Below, piece by piece: positions 20,351-28,860 of a DNA stretch of 64,000 nucleotides. The DNA lies in the NCBI RefSeq assembly GCF_037392515.1, contig NW_027133905.1, forward strand, positions 124,001 to 188,000, written 5' to 3'. The position numbers and the translations under genes are program-made. Numbering within the stretch: position 1 is the stretch's first letter; each line of letters opens with the position of its first letter. The notes beneath the pieces were generated by a model that worked only from the letters and a program-made list of their open reading frames with translations, searched no databases and was not told where the DNA came from. The stretch is from Haliotis asinina (lineage: Eukaryota > Mollusca > Gastropoda > Lepetellida > Haliotidae).

Positions 20351-20458
20351 ATGATATTTGAAGTATTTGTCGTGTGCAACTTAACCTTCATTTCTCTGTG
20401 TTTTGTCTGTATCGGGTATTATATAGTTAAAACTAAATCTTACTTGTTATATTATAAG

Positions 20459-21043
20459 ATGGAGTGTGAGGAATTGCTCGAACAATTGTCTGTGGAGGGT
20501 TCCCCCACGCCGCCCGCAGGCCCCACTGATGACAAGCGAGAGAAACTGGTGGCGTTGGCTGTTGGAGGTAAAGCCAAACATTACTTTGGAGACTACACTC
20601 CAGATAAAATTAACAAAATGTCAGCTGAAGAAATCGATAAGCTGTACGCTAGATACGAGTCCCGGCTCGGAGCAGAAATGACAAAGACAATAGGATCGGC
20701 TATGACCCAGATGTACACCGGTATTGTGTCACATTTCCTTCCCATTCCACCAGAGCGCCGACTTTACCTGTGGGAAGACCTAGATAAAGACCCTTTTATC
20801 GAACACGCCGTGAGCTCTATCAGCTGCGGTTTGTACCACAAATATGGTATGTTGTTGGCTCCAGTGACGGCGGCGATTATCACGGCAAAACATTGTCAAT
20901 TTGAGAGAAAAAATAATAATAATAGTATAGATGGATGCTGCACAGGAGGAGACCCCAGTGGATTCACAGGAACCAGTGACGGTGGAGACCCCAGTGGTGG
21001 TACCCCCCACACCCCCTACAGTAACCAGACAGAAGAATCCTAA
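20459..21043 (+). CDS. Polinton protein of unknown function with hydrophobic segment (194 aa)
   Basis: I place the start at the ATG at 20459, directly after 'ttatattataag', which resembles the AT-rich sequence before other starts. The frame is open 41 codons upstream (from 20336) and would add a membrane-spanning N-terminus. The body is helical and charged (EELLEQL, YTPDKINKMSAEEIDKLYAR), with a hydrophobic patch YGMLLAPVTAAIITA (129-143) and a low-complexity Gly/Asp/Pro/Thr end that overlaps the next gene by 113 bp in another frame. No catalytic motif. It may be a minor structural protein; I do not recognise the family. Confidence 0.7.
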   Translation: MECEELLEQLSVEGSPTPPAGPTDDKREKLVALAVGGKAKHYFGDYTPDKINKMSAEEIDKLYARYESRLGAEMTKTIGSAMTQMYTGIVSHFLPIPPERRLYLWEDLDKDPFIEHAVSSISCGLYHKYGMLLAPVTAAIITAKHCQFERKNNNNSIDGCCTGGDPSGFTGTSDGGDPSGGTPHTPYSNQTEES

Positions 21044-21242
21044 GAGAGTAGCTGCCGGTAAAAAACGGTGGTGTAACCAACATAAAGTGACTAATCCAAC
21101 CCGACTGTTGTTGGCTGTAGGCGTAACTGCTGCCGTGGTTATAACATGGTTATACACCTCCCACAGTGAGCCACCACCCAACAGTGAGAACAGTGGGGGT
21201 GTGGGGGTATCCCCCATGGTAGACCCGCATATCATGTTATAA
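20931..21242 (+). CDS. Small single-span membrane protein (103 aa)
   Basis: The Pro/Val/Thr/Glu-rich N-terminus is followed by a basic NPKRVAAGKKRW patch (36-47) and a membrane helix LLLAVGVTAAVVITWLYT (about 59-76). Small proteins with an NPKRVAAGK-like patch and one membrane span recur in animal Polintons. The start lies inside the end of the preceding gene (113-bp overlap, different frame), and the shared segment is repetitive (GGDPSG on one frame, ETPV on the other). Possible roles are internal membrane or DNA-binding virion protein. The function is not known. Confidence 0.75.
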   Translation: MDAAQEETPVDSQEPVTVETPVVVPPTPPTVTRQKNPKRVAAGKKRWCNQHKVTNPTRLLLAVGVTAAVVITWLYTSHSEPPPNSENSGGVGVSPMVDPHIML

Positions 21243-21269
21243 TTTAAAATATTTTATATCATATACATA
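21243..21269 (+). promoter_or_regulatory. AT-rich leader upstream of the 75-aa gene
   Basis: A 27-bp gap reading almost only A and T ('aaaatattttatatcatata'), ending just before ATG. It is comparable to the AT-rich spacers before 16030 and 18427. Confidence 0.4.
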
Positions 21270-21497
21270 ATGTCTGAGGGGAAAACGTTCGTCAACGACG
21301 CATACCACGCCACAGTGGTAGCCAGTCTAGCAGTAGGGTACGCTCGGTTGACTAAAATGGTGCTTAAACAACCAACTATCAAGCTAGATTTCAACCTACA
21401 GGATATGGGTATGCTCATAATGAACCTTGGTATGGCGATGGCCACAAAAGACATCCTAGTAAAACAAGGAATAATACCTGATAATATAATGAAATAA
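21270..21497 (+). CDS. Small conserved Polinton membrane protein (75 aa)
   Basis: A short protein with two hydrophobic patches (ATVVASLAVGYA, about 13-24, and GMLIMNLGMAMATKDILVK, about 46-64) around a KQPTIKLDF turn. Proteins of this size and motif order are familiar beside the ATPase and coiled-coil genes in animal Polintons. No enzymatic motif is visible. It follows the 103-aa gene by 27 bp of AT-rich DNA and precedes the 141-aa gene by 8 bp, consistent with one transcript. Confidence 0.75.
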   Translation: MSEGKTFVNDAYHATVVASLAVGYARLTKMVLKQPTIKLDFNLQDMGMLIMNLGMAMATKDILVKQGIIPDNIMK

Positions 21498-21505
21498 ATA
21501 TAGGG

Positions 21506-21931
21506 ATGGCCACGATAGCTATGATGGTCGGTGGGGCGTTAGTAAATGCCCTGGCATTTTCCGGGAGTAATTACCTCTTCTCGAAACTACGAGATGATCA
21601 CGCGGCTGAAATACAGGAAGAAAGGAAGCGACACGATCTCGCTACTGAGAAATTACAAAGAGCACAGGCCGAGTACGCTAAAAAACGCCTCCAGAGGATT
21701 GATTTTATTAACGAACAACTCAAGCGTGAAAACCATGCCGTTCAAACATTCAACGATGTTGATGAAGCAATGAAAGAATACTATCTACTAACTGGTAAAC
21801 AATTGGAACCGCTCAATAAACCCACACTCACTCAGTACTACACACCATCCAAGGGACAAATGAATCGTGAACTGGGCTTCATAGTGTTGGGTATAGCAGC
21901 TACTGCGTTGGTTGCAAAGCAATTAAACTAA
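21506..21931 (+). CDS. Coiled-coil protein with N- and C-terminal membrane segments (141 aa)
   Basis: The N-terminal hydrophobic MATIAMMVGGALVNALAFSG (1-20) is followed by a long charged helix rich in Glu/Lys/Arg/Gln (about 28-78, likely coiled coil) and a C-terminal hydrophobic LGFIVLGIAATALVAKQL (about 123-140). I recognise the MATIAMM-GGA-VNALAF-GSN start from other molluscan and cnidarian Polintons, where its role is undefined. The hairpin-like design (membrane, coiled coil, membrane) suggests an internal-membrane or scaffold component. It is 19 bp upstream of the Cys-rich gene. Confidence 0.78.
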   Translation: MATIAMMVGGALVNALAFSGSNYLFSKLRDDHAAEIQEERKRHDLATEKLQRAQAEYAKKRLQRIDFINEQLKRENHAVQTFNDVDEAMKEYYLLTGKQLEPLNKPTLTQYYTPSKGQMNRELGFIVLGIAATALVAKQLN

Positions 21932-21950
21932 AATACCTATATAAGTAAAC
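21932..21950 (+). promoter_or_regulatory. TATA-like spacer before the Cys-rich gene
   Basis: The 19-bp spacer contains 'ctatataagtaa' ending four bases before the ATG, similar in position to the AT-rich motifs before other Polinton genes. Confidence 0.4.
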
Positions 21951-22214
21951 ATGAGACCCGCTCCATACCGATGCGAATACATACTTATGGGGAAGACCGA
22001 GGCCTGTGGTAGGAAATGCAGGAATCAGGGGTTCTGTTGTTTCCATATGGGAAGTCCTAACTACACGTGTTCTGTGTGTGGTATCGGGGTTAAAGGACAC
22101 TACTGTCTATGTAAAGCTCACGGAGCGAACGTAGTCAGACATCAACTCATATACGAGAATAAAAAAGACTACATAAAAGAACGTAGGCGACTGCTCAAGA
22201 TAAAATCCAATTAG
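21951..22214 (+). CDS. Cys/His-rich small zinc-finger-like protein (87 aa)
   Basis: The first 57 residues hold C8, C19, C23, C29, C30, H32, C40, C43, C52, C54 and H57, enough ligands for two or three zinc sites. A CSVCG knuckle lies near residue 40. The C-terminus is strongly basic (KKDYIKERRRLLKIK). This suggests a nucleic-acid-binding or regulatory protein. It does not match a family I can name. It lies between structural genes and the SAP-like ORF, just before the replication block. Confidence 0.75.
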   Translation: MRPAPYRCEYILMGKTEACGRKCRNQGFCCFHMGSPNYTCSVCGIGVKGHYCLCKAHGANVVRHQLIYENKKDYIKERRRLLKIKSN

Positions 22215-22261
22215 AGATTGGTTCTCTTAGGTGTAAACATGTCTACTGTACATTCTTGAAT

Positions 22262-22477
22262 ATGGAAGCCTATCTTACGGTAAAACAATTAAAAGCTATA
22301 GCAAAACAGCTTGGATGCCGGCGTTATTCAAACCTGGGGAGAGCCGGGTTAATCGAATTGTTATCAAATAACCAAACACTGATCGATGCCTACATAGATT
22401 CACACAAGCTGTTGGAAGACTTACGAGAATTGTGGCCAACAAACCGAGTTTGGTTAATAAGTGATTACAAGAAATAA
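22262..22477 (+). CDS. Stand-alone SAP-like domain ORF (71 aa)
   Basis: The ATG is at 22262; the apparent earlier start in this frame is a TTG and is not used. Residues about 5-35 (LTVKQLKAIAKQLGCRRYSN...LIELLS) closely match the second SAP-like repeat at the start of the polymerase (PTVKQLKAQAKQLGYTGYSK...LTALLS). The upstream 'ttctcttaggtgtaaaca' is also duplicated before the polymerase ATG, so the leader and module were copied together. SAP/Rho-N-like helix-extension-helix units bind nucleic acid. It may be a small DNA-binding protein or a relic of a repeat expansion. Confidence 0.65.
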   Translation: MEAYLTVKQLKAIAKQLGCRRYSNLGRAGLIELLSNNQTLIDAYIDSHKLLEDLRELWPTNRVWLISDYKK

Positions 22478-22558
22478 AATATTTTTTATCAAGAGTGGAG
22501 GAGTTACCTCCCCTTACTGTGAACCAATTAGACATTAGTTCTCTTAGGTGTAAACACA

Positions 22559-25500
22559 ATGACTACTGTGCGCGAGCTCAAGAGGGTCGCAAAACAGAGA
22601 GGTGTTATCGGGTATTCTAGAATGCGGAAGCCAGCATTGTTGAGATTACTAGGTTTAGAAGTCCCTCCTACGGTAAAACAGTTAAAAGCTCAAGCGAAAC
22701 AGCTTGGATACACGGGTTATTCAAAATTGGGGAAAGCCGGGTTAACCGCATTGTTATCACATACCCCCGTAGCACGTCCCACTGTAAAACAACTGAAAAC
22801 CGAGGCACACGATTTGGGTTTAGGTGGGTATTCTCGTATGAGAAAACCACAGCTTGTAGAATTATTACGACAGAATAGAGCTATTGACCTGCAGTTCGTG
22901 CGCACTGAGCACACCGTAGGCAATTATTTGAGAGGTTGGCGCATGCACGTCGATAGAAACATAGACATTACAGATATCAAGCCTCTGATAGCTGATAAGG
23001 TCAACCAGGAACTAAATAATCTAGGAAGTATCAAGTTTCAGATCACAGTGAAAATGTCACTCGATAAGCAGGTTGGGAGTACCACTGAGTATTTTCAACC
23101 TTACTTCCGAGGTAAACAAGAGGTCGTCACACATGCAGAGACCATTGACACATCAATCGATAATAGTTTTCAGCAGATACGAGAATACCTAGAACGCTAC
23201 ACACACATGGGGTCCGGGTGGGCTGTAGATAAAATCGATAACGTCTATCTAGACATAGCTAAATACGTGCCGTTCAGAGGTGGGTCATACCTAGACTTGC
23301 CTCCCTACTATAAGAACAAACAAGCCATAGTAAACGTTAAGAATAGAGGAAACGATTGCTTGAGGTTATCTATCAGGTCAGCCATATTTCCAGCTGCCAC
23401 TAATCCGAACAGGCCTTCTAATTATCCACAGGATGATGGGCTCAACTGGGATGGTATAGATGAACCAACCCCAATAACCCAGATTACTAAAGTAGAAAAA
23501 CAGAATAATCTGGCTATAAATGTTTTTGGTCACGAAGGTAATACAACAATAATACACAGGGTCAGCCCGGTGAAGGATTGTCAAGTTATTAATTTATTCA
23601 TGATTCAAAAAGGTGAAAAGTATCACTACACGTGGATAAAACATCTCAGCCGGTTGTTACACGACCAGTCGAAACACGATGGGGAAAAACACTTTTGTGT
23701 ACGATGCCTACACTGTTTCAGTCGGGCTGATTTATTAGAATCCCACCTGGAGGATTGCCAAGGTGTTGGGCAGACGGCCATACGAGTCGACATGCCTAAG
23801 GAAGGTGAAAATATCCTAAAATTCGACAATCACAAGAACCAAATGTCTGTGCCTTATATCATATACGCCGACTTCGAAGCCTTAGTGGCTGCCGCCGGCG
23901 AGGCTCCCAGTGGTGCCTTCACACACAAAACACAAGAGCATAAAGCCTGTTCGTTTGGATACATTGTCGTCCGTTGTGACGGGGAAACGAAAGCTCCGGT
24001 AGTGTATAGGGGTCCTGACGCGGCTGAAAGGTTTCTAAAGTGCTTGCAGGAGGAAGAAAAAATTATTAGGAATGCATTGTATAAAATCGCTCCAATGCGT
24101 ATGACCAGAGCCGACAAGCTAGCTCACGCCAGTAGCACTAACTGCCACGTGTGCGACTCGCCACTTAACGGTGATTCGGTGAGAGATCACTGCCACATAA
24201 CTGGTAAGTATAGAGGCGCCGCTCACAACGCGTGCAACCTCAAGCTTAAAATCAATCCTAAGACAATAAACATTCCCGTTGTCTTTCACAACTTGAGAGG
24301 ATACGACTCTCACTTGATCATGCAGGCCATCGCGAAAATCGATGGTAATATATCGTGCATCCCAAACAACATGGAGAGATACATCTCCTTCAGCTTAAAC
24401 GGACTTAGGTTCATTGACTCGTTTCAATTCCTCCTGTCGTCACTCGACAGTCTGGTCAAGGCCAACAATACCTTCCCTATCACAGATCGATACACAGACG
24501 CCGAGACTAGACACCTGCTCATGAGGAAGGGCGTGTACCCATATGAGTACATGGATAGCTGGGCTAAGTTCACAGAGACCAGACTACCTCCTATCGACTG
24601 TTTTTATAGCAAGCTGAATGAGGCGTCCGTCTCACGAGACGATTACTCGCACGCGATTAACGTATGGAATAAACTTGGTTGTAAGAACCTTGGCGATTAT
24701 CACGACCTGTACTTGAGGACAGATGTACTGCTGTTAGCCGACGTGTTCGAGACGTTTCGGCAAACATGTTTAAAGCAGTATAAACTCGACCCCGCATGGT
24801 ATTACACCAGCCCAGGTCTGTCGTGGGACGCCTTGCTTAGAAAGACAGGAGTTAATTTGGAATTACTCACAGATTACGACATGCACCTATTCATTGAGAA
24901 AGGCTTGCGAGGTGGGATTTCCATGGCATCCAAACGATATGCGAAAGCAAATAATCAATACGTGAAAGGTTACGATCCTAACAAACCAACCAATCACATT
25001 CTCTACCTCGACGCAAATAACCTGTACGGCTGGGCTATGAGCCAGTATCTACCTACAGGAGGATTCGAATGGGTACCAAACGTTGATGTTATGAGCATTG
25101 CACCAGATTCGAACAAAGGGTATATCCTCGAAGTTGACTTAGAGTATCCCAAGGCATTACACACATCACACAACAGCTATCCCCTTGCACCCGAACGTAT
25201 GAAGGTTAACACAGACTGGATGTCTGAGTACCAACATAACTTATCAGGTGGTCGTGTGGCGGACGTTGAGAAACTCGTGCCTAACTTAATGAATAAGACC
25301 AAGTACATAGTTCACTATCGCAACCTACAGCTGTACCTGTCATTGGGTATGAGGCTGACCAAAATACACAGGGTGCTCATGTTCGACCAGAGCCCATGGA
25401 TGGAGCCCTACATCAGAATGAACACAGACCTACGAAAAAAAGCCACCAGTGATTTTGAAAAAAATCTCTACAAGCTCATGAACAACTCGGTGTTTGGTAA

Positions 25501-26248
25501 GACTATGGAAAACCTGAGGAAACGCGTAACCGTGAAACTGGTTAGATCTAGTGAGGAAGACAAGCTCAGGAAATTGATAGCCAGTCCGGCATTCAACCGT
25601 AATAAAATATTCACAGACGACCTAGTTGCCATACACATGAAGAAAAGCCACATAAAATTCAACCGACCTGTTTACGTTGGGATGAGTATCCTCGATTTAT
25701 CCAAACACCTGATGTACGACTTTTACTACAACGAGCTCAAGAAACAGTACGGCGACAGGTGCGAAGTGCTGTACACTGACACGGATTCCCTGCTGATGGA
25801 GATTCGAACCGAGGATGTATACGAGGATATGAAAAAACACATCGATTTATACGACACCAGCGACTATCCTAAAACCCATACCATGCACAGCACGGTAAAT
25901 AAAAAGGTCCTAGGTAAGATGAAGGACGAGTGTGCTGGCACGCCAATAGCTGAGTACATAGGTTTGAGACCTAAGATGTACTCCATATTGAAAGCCGACA
26001 ATAGTGAGATCCGAAAAGCTAAAGGGGTTAAGAAGTATGTGGTGAAACAACACATCAAACACGCCAGATTCAAGGAGGCCCTGTTCAAGACCCGTACCTT
26101 TAGACATAAAATGAACACACTTAGAAGTGATGGACATAAGATATACGGACTGACTATAAACAAGACGTCCCTATCGCCTATGGACACGAAACGTTGGATA
26201 GCTATTGATGGTATAAACACATACGCGTATGGACATGAAAAAATTTGA
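22559..26248 (+). CDS. PolB: Protein-primed family B DNA polymerase (1229 aa)
   Basis: Replicates the element from protein-primed ends. Residues 2-103 are three SAP-like repeats (TVRELKRVAKQRG, TVKQLKAQAKQLG, TVKQLKTEAHDLG). A C2H2-like finger lies at about 380-400 (FCVRCLHCF...H...C). The exonuclease motifs are YADFEAL (Exo I, D438), HNLRGYDSHL (Exo II, about 577) and YLRTDVLLLADVF (Exo III). A CHVC...DHCHITGKYRG...CN endonuclease VII-like zinc motif (about 529-560) is inserted between Exo I and II, as usual in Maverick polymerases. Polymerase motifs: LYLDANNLYGWAM (A), KLMNNSVFGKTMEN (B) and YTDTDSL (C, from residue 1072). All catalytic residues look intact. Its end overlaps the integrase start by 20 bp. 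Confidence 0.97.
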   Translation: MTTVRELKRVAKQRGVIGYSRMRKPALLRLLGLEVPPTVKQLKAQAKQLGYTGYSKLGKAGLTALLSHTPVARPTVKQLKTEAHDLGLGGYSRMRKPQLVELLRQNRAIDLQFVRTEHTVGNYLRGWRMHVDRNIDITDIKPLIADKVNQELNNLGSIKFQITVKMSLDKQVGSTTEYFQPYFRGKQEVVTHAETIDTSIDNSFQQIREYLERYTHMGSGWAVDKIDNVYLDIAKYVPFRGGSYLDLPPYYKNKQAIVNVKNRGNDCLRLSIRSAIFPAATNPNRPSNYPQDDGLNWDGIDEPTPITQITKVEKQNNLAINVFGHEGNTTIIHRVSPVKDCQVINLFMIQKGEKYHYTWIKHLSRLLHDQSKHDGEKHFCVRCLHCFSRADLLESHLEDCQGVGQTAIRVDMPKEGENILKFDNHKNQMSVPYIIYADFEALVAAAGEAPSGAFTHKTQEHKACSFGYIVVRCDGETKAPVVYRGPDAAERFLKCLQEEEKIIRNALYKIAPMRMTRADKLAHASSTNCHVCDSPLNGDSVRDHCHITGKYRGAAHNACNLKLKINPKTINIPVVFHNLRGYDSHLIMQAIAKIDGNISCIPNNMERYISFSLNGLRFIDSFQFLLSSLDSLVKANNTFPITDRYTDAETRHLLMRKGVYPYEYMDSWAKFTETRLPPIDCFYSKLNEASVSRDDYSHAINVWNKLGCKNLGDYHDLYLRTDVLLLADVFETFRQTCLKQYKLDPAWYYTSPGLSWDALLRKTGVNLELLTDYDMHLFIEKGLRGGISMASKRYAKANNQYVKGYDPNKPTNHILYLDANNLYGWAMSQYLPTGGFEWVPNVDVMSIAPDSNKGYILEVDLEYPKALHTSHNSYPLAPERMKVNTDWMSEYQHNLSGGRVADVEKLVPNLMNKTKYIVHYRNLQLYLSLGMRLTKIHRVLMFDQSPWMEPYIRMNTDLRKKATSDFEKNLYKLMNNSVFGKTMENLRKRVTVKLVRSSEEDKLRKLIASPAFNRNKIFTDDLVAIHMKKSHIKFNRPVYVGMSILDLSKHLMYDFYYNELKKQYGDRCEVLYTDTDSLLMEIRTEDVYEDMKKHIDLYDTSDYPKTHTMHSTVNKKVLGKMKDECAGTPIAEYIGLRPKMYSILKADNSEIRKAKGVKKYVVKQHIKHARFKEALFKTRTFRHKMNTLRSDGHKIYGLTINKTSLSPMDTKRWIAIDGINTYAYGHEKI

Positions 26249-27197
26249 GGCTATTTATTACAGCCCGCGTGGATATTGGAAAGGAGCTAGCGCAGTAGAT
26301 AAGCTAGCTAAAATGGCGCGAGTATCACCAGAGAAAACCAAAGCGTGGCTTGAAAAACAAGCCCTGTGGCAGATCTATTTGCCGGCGCCACGCTACGTAC
26401 CTAGAAGGAGTTTCGGAATTAACATACCTAATAGCATTCACCAGGCAGACCTACTGTTCCTACCTCATGATAAGAGGTACAAGTATGCCTTAACCGTAGT
26501 GGACGTAGCCAGTCGTTACAAGGAAGCCGAACCCTTGACCACGAAAGATTCGGCCAAAGTAGCCAAAGGATTAGAACGTATATACAAACGCAGCCCGCTG
26601 ACGTGGCCAACAGAGCTGCAAGTTGATCCCGGACGGGAGTTCATGGGTGCCGTTTCACAACTGCTAGCCAAACACGATACAAAGGTCAGACGTGGCACGG
26701 CCGGAGCCCATCGCAGCCAAGCCATAGTTGAGAGATTTAATAGGACTTTGGCTGAGCGCTTGTTCGGCTATCAGTATGCTAGGGAGATGGCCACCCCTGG
26801 AAAACGATCGACTGAATGGGTCACGAGGTTACCCAAGGTGGTGTCGGCAATCAACCATGAAGTCACCCGTCTCACCGGTAAGAAACCGGCAGACGCTATC
26901 AAACTAAAATCAATAGTTGCAGAGTCGGCCGCTCCATTGCGTGGGAAGGAGAAACAGATACCGGATAGGGCCCTAGTGAGGTATCTATACCAGCCGGGGG
27001 AACACGAGGGTGATAGCCGTAAGCGAGCCACCGATCCTATATGGTCGGTCAAAACTTACAACATAGATAAAGTGGATATAAAAGCCGACGAACCTAACTT
27101 GTACTACTTGAGGGGTGGGCCGGGTAGGGGGTTTGTAAGAGAAGAATTATTGATCGTACCGTACGGCACAGTGTTACCGCCTGCCAAGTCACGGTAA
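26229..27197 (+). CDS. INT: Retrovirus-type integrase (322 aa)
   Basis: Inserts the element into host DNA. The N-terminal GYWKGASAVDKLAKMARVS region is helix-turn-helix-like. The catalytic core has D74 (HQADLLF), D133 (QVDPGREF) and E168 (AIVERFN), a D-D-E triad with 34 residues between the last two. The C-terminal domain (RYLYQPGEHEGDSRKRATDP, then GFVREELLIVP) is the SH3-like fold seen in Polinton integrases. The ATG lies inside the end of PolB (20-bp overlap). The final 61 codons lie in the right terminal repeat, so a silent mirror copy exists at the other end. The gene looks intact. Confidence 0.97.
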   Translation: MDMKKFEAIYYSPRGYWKGASAVDKLAKMARVSPEKTKAWLEKQALWQIYLPAPRYVPRRSFGINIPNSIHQADLLFLPHDKRYKYALTVVDVASRYKEAEPLTTKDSAKVAKGLERIYKRSPLTWPTELQVDPGREFMGAVSQLLAKHDTKVRRGTAGAHRSQAIVERFNRTLAERLFGYQYAREMATPGKRSTEWVTRLPKVVSAINHEVTRLTGKKPADAIKLKSIVAESAAPLRGKEKQIPDRALVRYLYQPGEHEGDSRKRATDPIWSVKTYNIDKVDIKADEPNLYYLRGGPGRGFVREELLIVPYGTVLPPAKSR

Positions 27198-27331
27198 ACG
27201 TGATGGCGTGGCTTTGTAGTAGGAGCAATAATAGCAAGAGCTAATAGTCCCACCAAAGCCTCATTTAGTAAATGAGGCTTTTTAGAGGGGTTTTTGAAAA
27301 GTGTTTTCGGACTGTCATTCCCTATACTACT
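27013..27331 (-). repeat. Polinton right terminal inverted repeat
   Basis: Partner of the left repeat with the same length. Its inner part (27013-27197) is coding sequence for the C-terminal 61 residues of the integrase, so the gene runs into the repeat. The hairpin equivalent is at 27255-27281. The element ends ...ctact at 27331. Confidence 0.96.
27255..27281. promoter_or_regulatory. Perfect 13-bp-stem hairpin in right TIR
   Basis: Mirror copy of the hairpin at 12817-12843, here 58 bp downstream of the integrase stop codon. It could fold in the integrase transcript as a 3' end signal. Confidence 0.75.
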
Positions 27332-27552
27332 TCACCTCTTCAGTTTATGGCTGATTCTGTGAGTAACTATTGGGCAAGTTGTCTATGACTGTTGCTAGAT
27401 AGATTTTGTACTGATTCTGTCACCTGTAGTTTAGTGTGGCGGGGTGTGAGGAGACTGTTCTCCATCGAACACACGGCACTAACAGTAGTGTTTTATGCGT
27501 GAGTGCGTACGTGTTATGCCTGCATTCAATTTGTGAGCCGAGACGGATACCT
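27332..27552. other. Unique host DNA right of the Polinton
   Basis: Starts with tcacc, the right copy of the target duplication. No gene seen. Confidence 0.5.
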
Positions 27553-27789
27553 GAGGTGGGGCAACATAGTGGTTAAAGCGTTCACTCACCACACTGCCAG
27601 TGTTTGGAGCCCATTTCTGATGGTAGAGGTGGCCTTGCCTAGTGAGTAAAGCTTTCGCTCGTTACGTCTCAAACCCGGTTCTAGAACACAGGTGCAATGT
27701 GTGTAGTCAATTTCTGATGTACTATCAGTGATGTTGCTGGAATTAATTGTTAAAGAACTCACTCACTCACTCACTCACTCACTCACTCA
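27553..27789 (+). mobile_element. Diverged tRNA-head SINE with CTCA tail
   Basis: It opens with 'catagtggttaaagcgtt', the same A-box-like head as the SINE at 11640, followed by two head-like segments (a second 'tgagtaaagctttcgctcg' and 'ctcaaacccggttc') and the 'gtcaatttctgatg' junction. It ends in (CTCA)n at about 27789. The body core is largely missing, so it is a head-rich, rearranged copy. Confidence 0.6.
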
Positions 27790-28276
27790 ATGAGACGGCT
27801 ACACTGCATACGGACACTGGTTACTTTTACACATTCGAGTTATTTGTATTTGTGGTCACGTGTATTTATTCGGAGCTCTAAATTTTCGTGATTAATTTCT
27901 TATTTGACGCAAATCGCAGCGTATGTGGAACCATATTGAGGTAACATAAACATATTAGTCTCGTATTCTAAGTTGATAGTTGCTCTATGTGTAGTGATAT
28001 AATATAGCCGGGCATATCTGTTCATGTGTTATTCATCTCTAACTGAAACATGAACATAATAATAATGAACAAAGGAGACAAATGACTTCAGTATTTGTTG
28101 AATTCATTTTGTCATTCAGCAGTTCATAAGACCCGTAAGATAAATTTTTCACCATTAGGTGGCCGGCTCTGAGAGAGCGATTTGGATTCTAAGCTTGACG
28201 TGTAACAGTATGTACACACTTGGTGCCTTGGGGTCATTGTCCCAACAACACCAACCCTTCGTATGTACTGTGAGTT
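27790..28276. other. Unique intergenic DNA
   Basis: No motif-bearing ORF or repeat recognised. Confidence 0.4.
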
Positions 28277-28358
28277 GGTCCTCAGCAACCCATGCTTGTT
28301 GGATTGCAATCAGGTCTGGGCCGGACAATCCTGTGACTCACATCATGAACATTGATCG
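28277..28358 (+). mobile_element. SINE fragment
   Basis: 'cagcaacccatgcttg' and a diverged 'gtctgggccggacaatcctgtgac' are decayed pieces of the common SINE body. Confidence 0.45.
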
Positions 28359-28795
28359 AAGTAGTTGACATGTCCAAGTGTGACCGCTATCCCTCTTACA
28401 ACAGAATGGAAAGTTACACACTGTACCACATTACCAGTCAAGAACACAGAAACAGGTTAATTGTTTATGATGTCGTGTTATGTGTTACACTAACTGTTTA
28501 TATATCAGTGCCTTTAGTAAGACACATTCATCGTTGTTGTATCGTACTTGTTTGTTGTTTGTGTGTCGTTGTGAGGAGATATGTCATGTAGATCCGACTG
28601 TCTTCCTTCATACATGTGGTGCACAATGACGTAATTACATGACAGATGAATCGTGTTTTATGCCGCAGTCAGTTGCATATTACGGCAACCTGGGTGTAAT
28701 CAAGTTTGCACCATCAGTCCAGGAAACCTGGCCATGATAGCTGTAATGTAGCTATAAAGCGTCTCTCCCGGTACTGTGAAGCTAACTGGGCATGC

Positions 28796-28860
28796 TCGAG
28801 TGAGTGAGTGACTCTGGTTTCATGCCGCTTTAAGCTATAGTCTGGCAATATCACGTGTAT
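28796..28860 (-). mobile_element. Short SINE-end fragment
   Basis: 'gagtgagtgagtgactctgg' followed by a decayed 'atgccgc' and 'ggcaatatcac' resembles the tail end of the common SINE. Confidence 0.4.

Larger units (their letters stand above)
12767..27331. mobile_element. Complete Polinton/Maverick (adintovirus-like) element
   Basis: A 14.6-kb insertion bounded by 319-bp terminal inverted repeats that begin AGTAGTATAGGG. It is flanked by tcacc on both sides (12762-12766 and 27332-27336); a 6-bp reading ttcacc is possible if the last T of the right end is shared. Polintons characteristically make 6-bp duplications and start with AG. It carries the hallmark set: protein-primed PolB, retroviral-type integrase, FtsK/A32 ATPase and jelly-roll capsid genes. 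All major ORFs are open, there is no internal repeat invasion, and the repeats differ by four transitions, so insertion looks recent. No adenain-type protease is visible. Confidence 0.96.

Noticed and set aside
22256..22261. Earlier start of the small SAP-like ORF
   Set aside because: The codon is TTG; the first ATG is at 22262.
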